A stretch of DNA of 64,000 nucleotides from NCBI GenBank assembly GCA_964539305.1, contig CAZIIM010000009.1, positions 1-64,000 of the forward strand, written 5' to 3'. A program made the position numbers and the translations under genes. Shown here piece by piece: positions 57,927 through 64,000 of this stretch. The notes under the pieces are model-generated. The model had not been told where the DNA came from. It searched no databases and saw nothing but the letters and a program-made list of their open reading frames with translations. The DNA is from CAZNUM01 sp964539305 (GTDB lineage Bacteria > Fidelibacterota > Marinisomatia > Marinisomatales > TCS55). Positions within the stretch are counted from its first letter, which is position 1, and every line of letters begins with the position of its first letter.

Positions 57927-58184
57927 TTAAGCTTTGGGAATCACATTCACAATTTTTCGATCCCGGCCACGTTGGGAGAATTTTACAAAACCGTCCTCAG
58001 TGGCAAACAGGGTATCGTCATTGCCCCGGCGGACATTGGTCCCGGGATGGAATTTGGTTCCCCGCTGGCGGACGATAATCCCGCCGGCAAGGATAGCCTG
58101 TCCGTCGCTTACTTTGATTCCGAGACGCTTGGAATGGGAGTCACGACCGTTCCGAGAACTGCCGACGCCTTTTTTATGGGCCAT
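57927..58184 (-). CDS. rpmA: 50S ribosomal protein L27
   Basis: 85 residues starting 'MAHKKGVGSSRNGRDSHSKRLGIK', so it has the standard N-terminus that reaches the peptidyl transferase centre, without the cleavable leader seen in Firmicutes. The rest, 'GTKFHPGTNVRRGNDDTLFA', is typical. It is two bases downstream of rplU, in the conserved L21-L27 pair. Confidence 0.98.
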   Translation of the reverse strand: MAHKKGVGSSRNGRDSHSKRLGIKVSDGQAILAGGIIVRQRGTKFHPGTNVRRGNDDTLFATEDGFVKFSQRGRDRKIVNVIPKA

Positions 58185-58186
58185 AG

Positions 58187-58579
58187 TTAACTATCCTTTT
58201 GATTCTTTTTTGCCGTTGTTTTCTTTGCTGCCGCTGGCTTTTTCTTGGGAACAGCCTTTTTTTCAGCCGCAACGCTAATCTTTTCAATCTGCACCAGCGT
58301 GAAACCTTGACGGTGACCATTCTTGCGCTGGTAACCTTTGCGCCGTTTCTTTTTATAAATAGCAATTTTCCGGTCCCGACCGTGTTCCAGGACTTTTCCC
58401 ACCACTTTCGCCCCCGTAAGGGTCGGTGTGCCGGTGAGGATCCCCTTGTCATTCTGAACCATCAGAACCGAAGGAAAGGAAACAGTTTTACCCACCTCCG
58501 TATCAAGGGTCTGGACCTTAATCTGGTCCCCTTCCGAGAGGCGGTATTGTTTCCCAGCGATATTTACGATTGCGTACAT
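58187..58579 (-). CDS. rplU: 50S ribosomal protein L21 with Lys/Ala-rich C-terminal extension
   Basis: 130 residues. The core (1-103) is normal L21: 'MYAIVNIAGKQYRLSEGDQIKV', 'GRDRKIAIYKKKRRKGYQRKNGHRQGFTLVQI'. The last about 27 residues form a basic low-complexity tail ('KKAVPKKKPAAAKKTTAKK'), longer than the 102-104 residue bacterial standard; similar tails occur in some FCB and other lineages. It is followed by rpmA and preceded by the RNase E/G gene (26-base gap). Confidence 0.96.
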   Translation of the reverse strand: MYAIVNIAGKQYRLSEGDQIKVQTLDTEVGKTVSFPSVLMVQNDKGILTGTPTLTGAKVVGKVLEHGRDRKIAIYKKKRRKGYQRKNGHRQGFTLVQIEKISVAAEKKAVPKKKPAAAKKTTAKKNQKDS

Positions 58580-58605
58580 TTTATCTCCAAAAAAAGCCGA
58601 GGAAT

Positions 58606-60174
58606 TTAAACCGAACTTTTATTCGATTCAACCGCAACTTGTGATTCAATGATTTTACCATCCGGTACGGAGCGGAACCGAAACTCGTCGCGGTTCACAT
58701 CGGGGCTAGGTTCAATGGAAATGTGAACAAAATTCTGCCACATCAGCCCCCGGAGAGTTTTCTTCTTGTTTTCGAGCAGAAAGTCGGCGATTTCCGGGTG
58801 AACTTCCAGTTGTAAACGCAACCGCCGGTGCTTGGATTTGTACCGTCGTAACCAGTGATCAATCCGTGTGATCAGGGTCTCCCGGGACATGATCCGTCCG
58901 GCGCCTTGACAGGTGGGACAGACCTCACTCATGGAATCCAGAAGACTGAGCCGGATGCGTTGGCGGGTCATTTCCAGTAAACCAAAGTCGGATATGGGGG
59001 AAACGGCCACCTTGGCCCGGTCTTTTCTCAATTCTTTTCGCAATTCATAGTACACCTTCCGGCGGTTCTCTTCCTCCCGCATGTCAATAAAGTCGATGAC
59101 CACCAGACCGGAAAGGTCCCGGAGCCGTAACTGCCGGGCAATCTCACGGGTTGCTTCCAGGTTAATTTTCAGGGAGTTGTCTTCATGGTTTTTCTTCCCC
59201 ACGAAGCGGCCACTGTTTACGTCCACCACCACCATGGCTTCTGTCTTTTCGATCACCAGGTAGGCACCGCTTTTCAGCCAGACCGTCGGCCGCAACAGCT
59301 TATCCAGTTCGGCTTCAATGCCCATACTTTCAAACAGGGGCTGTTTCAGCTTATAGTATTCCAGTCGGTTGGTCATGTTAGGGGAGACCTCTTCAAGGTA
59401 ATGCTGGAGCTTGCGGTACAATTTCTTGGAATCAATGACAATCTTGTTAATGTCCGGTGTAAACAGATCCCGGATGATACTGGAAGCGGTTTCCAGATCT
59501 TCATACACAAGGCAGGGGGCCTCCGTTTTACTGCTTTTCTTCTCCAACTTGTGCCAGTTGTCGATTAGAATTTTGTAATCGTTTTGAATGATTTCTTCAC
59601 TTTTGCCCTCTGCTACCGTGCGGACAATTACCCCGAAACCCTTGTCCTTAATGGAGGAAACAATTTTCTTCAGCCGGCGGCGTTCGTATTTGTCCCAGAT
59701 TTTTTTCGAAATGCCGATATAATTGGCGTTGGGGACCAGCACCAGAAGCCGTCCCGGAATGGCGATTTCAGTGGTGACACGGGGTCCTTTTCCTGCAAAG
59801 GCTTCTTTAATCACCTGAACGAAAATTTCCTGACCCGTTTTCAGATCGACGGAGGGTGTGTAATCACCCTTTCCCCTTTTCCGGGAGGAGCCATTTTTGT
59901 TGTTGTCGTTCCATCCCGAATCGTCATCCCCGTCCAATAGATAGGCTGGATTCTCAATCTCGGAGAAGGGCAGGAAAGCGTTAATGTCGAAGCCAATATC
60001 CACAAAGGCCGCCTGCATTCCCGGTAAAACATTTTCGACTTTCCCCTTGTAAATATTACCCACCATCCGATGGTGATCCTGCTTCTCCACATACACTTCA
60101 ACCAGGGAGTCATCTTCCACAATCGCAATGCGCGATTCCCCCATACTTACATTAATATAAATTTCCTTCTTCAT
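58606..60174 (-). CDS. rng: Ribonuclease E/G family endoribonuclease
   Basis: A 522-residue RNase G-type enzyme. S1-like domain at the N-terminus ('GNIYKGKVENVLPGMQAAFVDIGFDINAFLP') with a small acidic/Gly insertion (about 80-100), a 5'-sensor and RNase H-like part, the catalytic Asp residues in 'VVVDVNSGRFVG' and 'LVVIDFIDM', and the Zn-link 'CPTCQGAGR'. It lacks the long C-terminal degradosome scaffold of RNase E. It probably processes rRNA and mRNA and may autoregulate through its 5' leader, which falls in the 424-base gap upstream. It lies just before rplU-rpmA, a common pairing. Confidence 0.93.
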   Translation of the reverse strand: MKKEIYINVSMGESRIAIVEDDSLVEVYVEKQDHHRMVGNIYKGKVENVLPGMQAAFVDIGFDINAFLPFSEIENPAYLLDGDDDSGWNDNNKNGSSRKRGKGDYTPSVDLKTGQEIFVQVIKEAFAGKGPRVTTEIAIPGRLLVLVPNANYIGISKKIWDKYERRRLKKIVSSIKDKGFGVIVRTVAEGKSEEIIQNDYKILIDNWHKLEKKSSKTEAPCLVYEDLETASSIIRDLFTPDINKIVIDSKKLYRKLQHYLEEVSPNMTNRLEYYKLKQPLFESMGIEAELDKLLRPTVWLKSGAYLVIEKTEAMVVVDVNSGRFVGKKNHEDNSLKINLEATREIARQLRLRDLSGLVVIDFIDMREEENRRKVYYELRKELRKDRAKVAVSPISDFGLLEMTRQRIRLSLLDSMSEVCPTCQGAGRIMSRETLITRIDHWLRRYKSKHRRLRLQLEVHPEIADFLLENKKKTLRGLMWQNFVHISIEPSPDVNRDEFRFRSVPDGKIIESQVAVESNKSSV

Positions 60175-60598
60175 TTCATCACTCCGTAAAACCTACAGTT
60201 ATTCCTATGTTTCAGTTTGGATGGGAGATGAGAGGAAGGAGGAAACCGGCCTTCAGCCGAGGCGGAAAATCTTCAGTAAACTATCAGAAAGATCTTCTGA
60301 AGGGTAAATAGCTGGTAATTGTCGCGATCGAATCTCCAAGTGAGATTATAAAAATTTTGATTGAAAAACGCCTTCAAATCATCGCCATCCAAGGTGAAAA
60401 GTACATTGCAGGGAGCAGCAAGTAAAGAATTTTAAGGATTACTTTAAGTTGGAAATTGAGAGAAATGAATTGTAAGTTTCTCCGTCGTGATTTGGGCCGT
60501 ATTGCCGCGACGTAAAAGAAAGGGGCTAAAAAGGCAGTCCTTCCTTTCGTCCGGCAACCGCCGGATTTTTTATTTCCTGAAGAAATCGACAGAAGTAC
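60175..60598. other. 424-base divergent intergenic region between rng (minus) and metH (plus)
   Basis: No convincing gene is seen; open frames on either strand (60374-60607 minus, 60487 onwards plus) have no recognisable protein character. It should hold the 5' leaders and promoters of both neighbours. Possible RNA structures on the plus strand: CGTCG (60482-60486) with CGACG (60508-60512), GAAAGG with CCTTTC, and a strong terminator hairpin at 60550-60571. Dyads also occur at 60272-60302 (CTTCAG/CTGAAG) and 60331-60347 (AATCTC/GAGATT). I found no consensus SAM, SAH or cobalamin box by eye. Confidence 0.5.
60550..60571 (+). terminator. Intrinsic terminator in the metH leader (candidate attenuator)
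   Basis: TCCGGC (60550-60555), loop AACC, GCCGGA (60560-60565), then six Ts (60566-60571). Orientation is plus; the minus strand lacks a T run. It ends 27 bases before the metH ATG at 60599, and there is no plus-strand gene upstream that it would end. A terminator placed in a leader like this suggests transcription attenuation or a riboswitch controlling metH. Confidence 0.7.
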
Positions 60599-63500
60599 AT
60601 GCAACAACTGGAAACACGGTTAAAAGAACAGATCCTGGTCCTGGACGGAGCCATGGGAACGATGATTCAATCCCATCGGCTGGAGGAGGAGGATTACCGG
60701 GGCGATTTGTTCCGGAAGCACCGCCACCCCCTGAAAGGGAATAATGACATCCTCTCCCTTACCCGGCCGGAGATTATTGCCCAGATTCACCGGGCTTACC
60801 TGAAAGCCGGGGCCGACCTGATTGAAACCAATACATTCAATGCCAATCGGATTTCCCAGAGCGACTATGGATTGGAGAAAACAGTATTCGATTTGAATGT
60901 GGCCTCAGCCCGGATTGCCCGGGAAGCGGTAGATGAATTCAACCGGAGGGATCCTTCCAAACCCCGGTTTGTGTGCGGTTCACTGGGTCCCACGAATCAG
61001 ACGGCCTCCATGAGTGGGGACGTGAATGAACCGGGGGCCAGGAAAACCAGTTTCGATGAACTGGTCACGGTGTACCGGGAACAGGTCCGGGGCCTCCTGG
61101 CGGGGGGTGTGGATGTGCTTCTGGTGGAAACGGTTTTTGATACACTGAACTGTAAAGCGGCCCTGTTTGCCATCCTGGAGGAGATGAAGGACCGAGATTC
61201 TGTACCCATTATGGTTTCGGGTACCATCAGTGACGCCAGTGGCCGGACGCTCTCGGGTCAAACGGTGGAAGCATTCTGGTACTCCATACGCCATGCCCGA
61301 CCCCTGATCGCTGGATTGAACTGCGCCCTGGGGGCGGAACAGATCCGGCCTCACCTGGATGCCCTCTCCACCGTTTGTGACACTTACGTTTCAGTCTACC
61401 CCAATGCGGGCCTCCCGAATGAGTTTGGGGAATACGATGAAACGGTGGATCACATGACGGCTATTATCCGCGAATTTGCGGAGGCGGGGTTGATTAATCT
61501 GGTGGGGGGGTGTTGCGGAACCACCCCGGATTTCATTCAATCCTTTGCCGAAGCAGTGGCAGGACTGGCACCCCGGAAAATCCCCGAACTGGAACGGTAC
61601 ACACGCCTGAGCGGGCTGGAACCGGTGGTCATCCGGCCTGATTCCAATTTTGTGAATATTGGGGAACGGACCAATGTAACCGGATCTGCAAAATTCCGGC
61701 GTCTCATTACAGAAGGAAACTATGAAGACGCACTGACAGTGGCCCGGGACCAAGTGGAGAACGGCGCTCAGATTATTGACGTTAACATGGACGAAGGACT
61801 CCTGGATTCGGAAGAAGCGATGGAGAAATTCCTGCGGCTGGTGGCCTCGGAACCGGAAATCGCCCGGATTCCCATCATGATCGATTCCTCCAAGTGGGAG
61901 GTGATCCTCCGGGGTTTGAAAAATTTGCAGGGGAAGGGAATTGTTAACTCCATTTCTCTGAAGGAGGGCGAATCGGAATTTCTGAAACGGGCCCGTCTCA
62001 TTCGTCAGTTTGGTGCGGCCGTCATTGTCATGGCCTTTGACGAGGAAGGTCAGGCGGATACATATGAACGGAAAGTGGCAATCTGCACCCGGGCCTACCG
62101 CCTCCTGACGGAAGAGGTGGACTTCCCCCCTGAGGATATTATTTTTGATCCGAACATTTTTGCTGTGGCCACCGGCATCGAAGGGCATAATGAATATGCC
62201 CGCGCCTTTCTGGAGGCGACCAGGACGATCAAACAGACCCTGCCCTGGGTTCACGTGAGCGGCGGTGTGAGCAACCTTTCCTTTTCCTTTCGGGGTAATA
62301 ACGCCATCCGGAAGGCCATGCACTCCTGTTTTCTCTACCATGCGATCCAGGCCGGTATGGACATGGGTATTGTCAATCCGGGTCAACTGGCAGTGTACGA
62401 CGATCTGGATCCGGAGCTCCGCGAACGGATTGAGGATGTACTGTTTAACCGGCGGGAAGACGCCACGGAACGGTTGGTGGAAATTTCCGACCGGTTCAGG
62501 GGAACGGGAATCTCCCCGAAAAAGACGAAGGCATGGCGCAAAAAACCGGTGGAAGAACGACTGATGCATGCCCTGGTGGAAGGCATTGTGGATTATATCG
62601 AGGCAGATACAGAAGAAGCCCGGAAAAAATACGCTCGTCCCATTGAAGTAATCGAGGGCCCCCTGATGGACGGCATGAACCGGGTAGGCGATTTGTTTGG
62701 TGCCGGGAAAATGTTTCTGCCCCAGGTGGTCAAGTCCGCCCGGGTGATGAAAAAAGCCGTTTCTTGGCTGATTCCCTACATTCAGGAAGAACGGACCAGC
62801 CTGGGCCTGGCGGAAAAATCCAATGGCCGGATTGTCATGGCAACCGTGAAAGGCGATGTCCACGATATTGGAAAGAATATTGTCGGTGTTGTTCTGGGTT
62901 GTAATGGTTATGATGTGGTGGATTTGGGCGTGATGGTTCCGGCCGATAAAATCCTCGCAGCGGTCAGGGAGACCAAGGCCGATATGGTCGGTTTATCCGG
63001 TCTTATTACCCCCAGTCTGGAGGAGATGGTCCATGTGGCCAGTGAACTGGAACGGGCCCGGCTGAAGCTTCCTCTGTTAATTGGCGGAGCCACCACCAGC
63101 AAGGTACACACCGCCGTCAAGATTGCAGAACACTACTCCGGTGCCGCCATCCACGTGACCGATGCCTCCCGCTGCGTGGGAGTCGTCAGTCAGCTCATGG
63201 ATGCAGACCAGCAACCTGTTTTCATTAAAAAAGTCTGGGATGAATACCAGCGAATCCGGGTTCAGCGGGAAAAGAGACAGTCGGGTCAGCAGCTTCTTTC
63301 GCTTCGGTCTGCCCGGGAACACCGGGTTAAGCTGGACTGGGAGAACTATCAGCCTCCCCAACCTGTTTTAAAGGGAGTGAAAGTGTTCCAAAATTACCCC
63401 CTGAAAGAGCTGGTTGACTACATCGACTGGACACCCTTTTTCCACGCCTGGGAGCTGAAAGGAAAGTATCCCGGCATCCTTTCAAGTTCCAAATACGGGA

Positions 63501-64000
63501 GTGAAGCGAAGAAATTGTTTCACGATGCCCAGGTTTTGCTGGACCGGATTGTTAAGGAAGATCAATTGCAAGCCAGGGGTGTGGTGGCCTTTTATCCGGC
63601 CCGATCAAGGGGAGAGGATTTATTGATTTACAGGGATGAAACCTATCAGGAGGTGGAATCGGTTTTCCACTTTCTCCGGCAGCAGGTAAAGAAAGACCGG
63701 AAGAAACCCCAGTACTGCCTGGCGGATTTTGTAGCACCGGTGGAATCCGGCTTAAAAGACTGGGTCGGAGCTTTCGCTGTCACTGCCGGTCATGGTCTGG
63801 AACCGCTCGCCAGGCAATATGAACAGGCCAATGATGGTTACAATGCTATCATGGTGAAAGCACTGGCGGATCGACTTGCGGAAGCCTTCGCCGAACGGCT
63901 CCATCAGCGGGTTCGAAAGGAATTCTGGGGTTATGCTCCGGATGAAACACTGGATACGGAAGATCTGATTCAGGAAAAATACGTGGGCATTCGTCCGGCC
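60599..64000 (+). CDS. metH: Cobalamin-dependent methionine synthase, 3' end outside the window
   Basis: The frame is open from ATG 60599 to the window end (1134 codons; family about 1220), so only the C-terminal end of the reactivation domain is missing. Homocysteine domain: zinc ligands Cys242 in 'GLNCALG' and Cys305/Cys306 in 'GGCCGTTP'. Pterin domain: 'VNIGERTNVTGS' through 'PWVHVSGGVSNLSFSFRG'. Cobalamin-cap and -binding domains: 'DVHDIGKNIVGVVLGCNGYDV', with His755 as the lower cobalt ligand of D-x-H-x-x-G. Reactivation domain from about residue 925: 'YIDWTPFFHAWELKGKYP', 'GVVAFYPARSRGEDLLIY'. It transfers a methyl group from methyltetrahydrofolate to homocysteine. It is preceded by a terminator-containing leader. 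Confidence 0.97.
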   Translation, partial: MQQLETRLKEQILVLDGAMGTMIQSHRLEEEDYRGDLFRKHRHPLKGNNDILSLTRPEIIAQIHRAYLKAGADLIETNTFNANRISQSDYGLEKTVFDLNVASARIAREAVDEFNRRDPSKPRFVCGSLGPTNQTASMSGDVNEPGARKTSFDELVTVYREQVRGLLAGGVDVLLVETVFDTLNCKAALFAILEEMKDRDSVPIMVSGTISDASGRTLSGQTVEAFWYSIRHARPLIAGLNCALGAEQIRPHLDALSTVCDTYVSVYPNAGLPNEFGEYDETVDHMTAIIREFAEAGLINLVGGCCGTTPDFIQSFAEAVAGLAPRKIPELERYTRLSGLEPVVIRPDSNFVNIGERTNVTGSAKFRRLITEGNYEDALTVARDQVENGAQIIDVNMDEGLLDSEEAMEKFLRLVASEPEIARIPIMIDSSKWEVILRGLKNLQGKGIVNSISLKEGESEFLKRARLIRQFGAAVIVMAFDEEGQADTYERKVAICTRAYRLLTEEVDFPPEDIIFDPNIFAVATGIEGHNEYARAFLEATRTIKQTLPWVHVSGGVSNLSFSFRGNNAIRKAMHSCFLYHAIQAGMDMGIVNPGQLAVYDDLDPELRERIEDVLFNRREDATERLVEISDRFRGTGISPKKTKAWRKKPVEERLMHALVEGIVDYIEADTEEARKKYARPIEVIEGPLMDGMNRVGDLFGAGKMFLPQVVKSARVMKKAVSWLIPYIQEERTSLGLAEKSNGRIVMATVKGDVHDIGKNIVGVVLGCNGYDVVDLGVMVPADKILAAVRETKADMVGLSGLITPSLEEMVHVASELERARLKLPLLIGGATTSKVHTAVKIAEHYSGAAIHVTDASRCVGVVSQLMDADQQPVFIKKVWDEYQRIRVQREKRQSGQQLLSLRSAREHRVKLDWENYQPPQPVLKGVKVFQNYPLKELVDYIDWTPFFHAWELKGKYPGILSSSKYGSEAKKLFHDAQVLLDRIVKEDQLQARGVVAFYPARSRGEDLLIYRDETYQEVESVFHFLRQQVKKDRKKPQYCLADFVAPVESGLKDWVGAFAVTAGHGLEPLARQYEQANDGYNAIMVKALADRLAEAFAERLHQRVRKEFWGYAPDETLDTEDLIQEKYVGIRPA

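Noticed and set aside
60374..60607. 77-codon minus-strand frame in the rng-metH gap
   Set aside because: It crosses the metH start and a terminator hairpin, and its product has no protein-like features or ribosome-binding site.
60487..60744. 85-codon plus-strand frame overlapping the metH start
   Set aside because: Out of frame with metH, reads through the terminator, and has no similarity or plausible start context.
61391..62863. 490-codon open frame on the minus strand
   Set aside because: It lies fully antisense to metH, whose plus-strand frame encodes all diagnostic motifs. The antisense product is Pro/His/Gly-rich with no recognisable domain.

Overview
The window looks like chromosome from a Gram-negative bacterium of the FCB superphylum, probably an uncultivated lineage near Marinimicrobia (SAR406) or Calditrichota. 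This is inferred from the protein families, not from a marker-gene search. LPS is indicated by a full Kdo set (kdsA, kdsB, kdsC, kdsD), lptB, an lptC-like gene and lpxH. FCB affinity is suggested by a DUF2723 membrane protein, a DUF4835-like exported protein and many outer-membrane barrels with short signal peptides ending in '-Q'. One run of 100 Ns (1307-1406) marks a scaffold join, so this is draft, possibly metagenomic, assembly. I see no tRNA, rRNA, CRISPR array, transposase, integrase or prophage gene.

Region 1 (1-2714) is the end of a bacterial microcompartment (BMC) operon: three BMC-P vertex proteins, one PduT-like tandem-BMC trimer protein and a CoA-acylating aldehyde dehydrogenase broken by the gap. 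The signature enzyme lies outside the window, so the substrate is unknown. Region 2 (2798-16727) holds an rRNA methyltransferase, a K+ channel followed by a stand-alone cyclic-nucleotide-binding protein, valS, a DUF4139-like exported protein, recG with an unusual start, a DUF1844 protein, a large DUF2723 membrane protein and a GT2 glycosyltransferase. Region 3 (16724-25860) has a DUF4835-like protein on the minus strand, a CCA-adding-type enzyme, a Yip1-like membrane protein and a complete MacAB-TolC-like exporter with two permeases.

Region 4 (25991-38011) is a tightly packed plus-strand operon: kdsB-pyrG-kdsA-kdsC-lptC-lptB-rpoN-hflK-hflC-hslV-hslU-argF-kdsD. It joins CMP-Kdo synthesis, including its CTP supply, to LPS transport, sigma-54 and membrane/cytoplasmic proteolysis. 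Region 5 (38015-40698, minus) is lpxH with a HEAT-repeat lipoprotein and an exported FxLYD-like protein. Region 6 (40855-51410, plus) starts with a 1052-residue fusion of a zinc-peptidase-like domain, a TolB-like propeller and an outer-membrane barrel, then radA, tgt, several exported proteins, a NUDIX hydrolase, queG and elbB.

Region 7 (51407-56709, minus) is the most unusual part: an ECF sigma factor, a membrane protein with a HEAT-repeat periplasmic domain in the anti-sigma position, a DUF4097 repeat protein, a bactofilin-like/outer-membrane-barrel fusion and a second DUF4097/LiaF-like protein. The five genes overlap or nearly touch. I read them as a possible undescribed envelope-stress or envelope-scaffold system. 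Region 8 (56811-64000) holds mdh, rplU-rpmA and an RNase E/G gene on the minus strand, two clear intrinsic terminators, and a truncated plus-strand metH preceded by a leader that ends in an intrinsic terminator (candidate attenuator or riboswitch).
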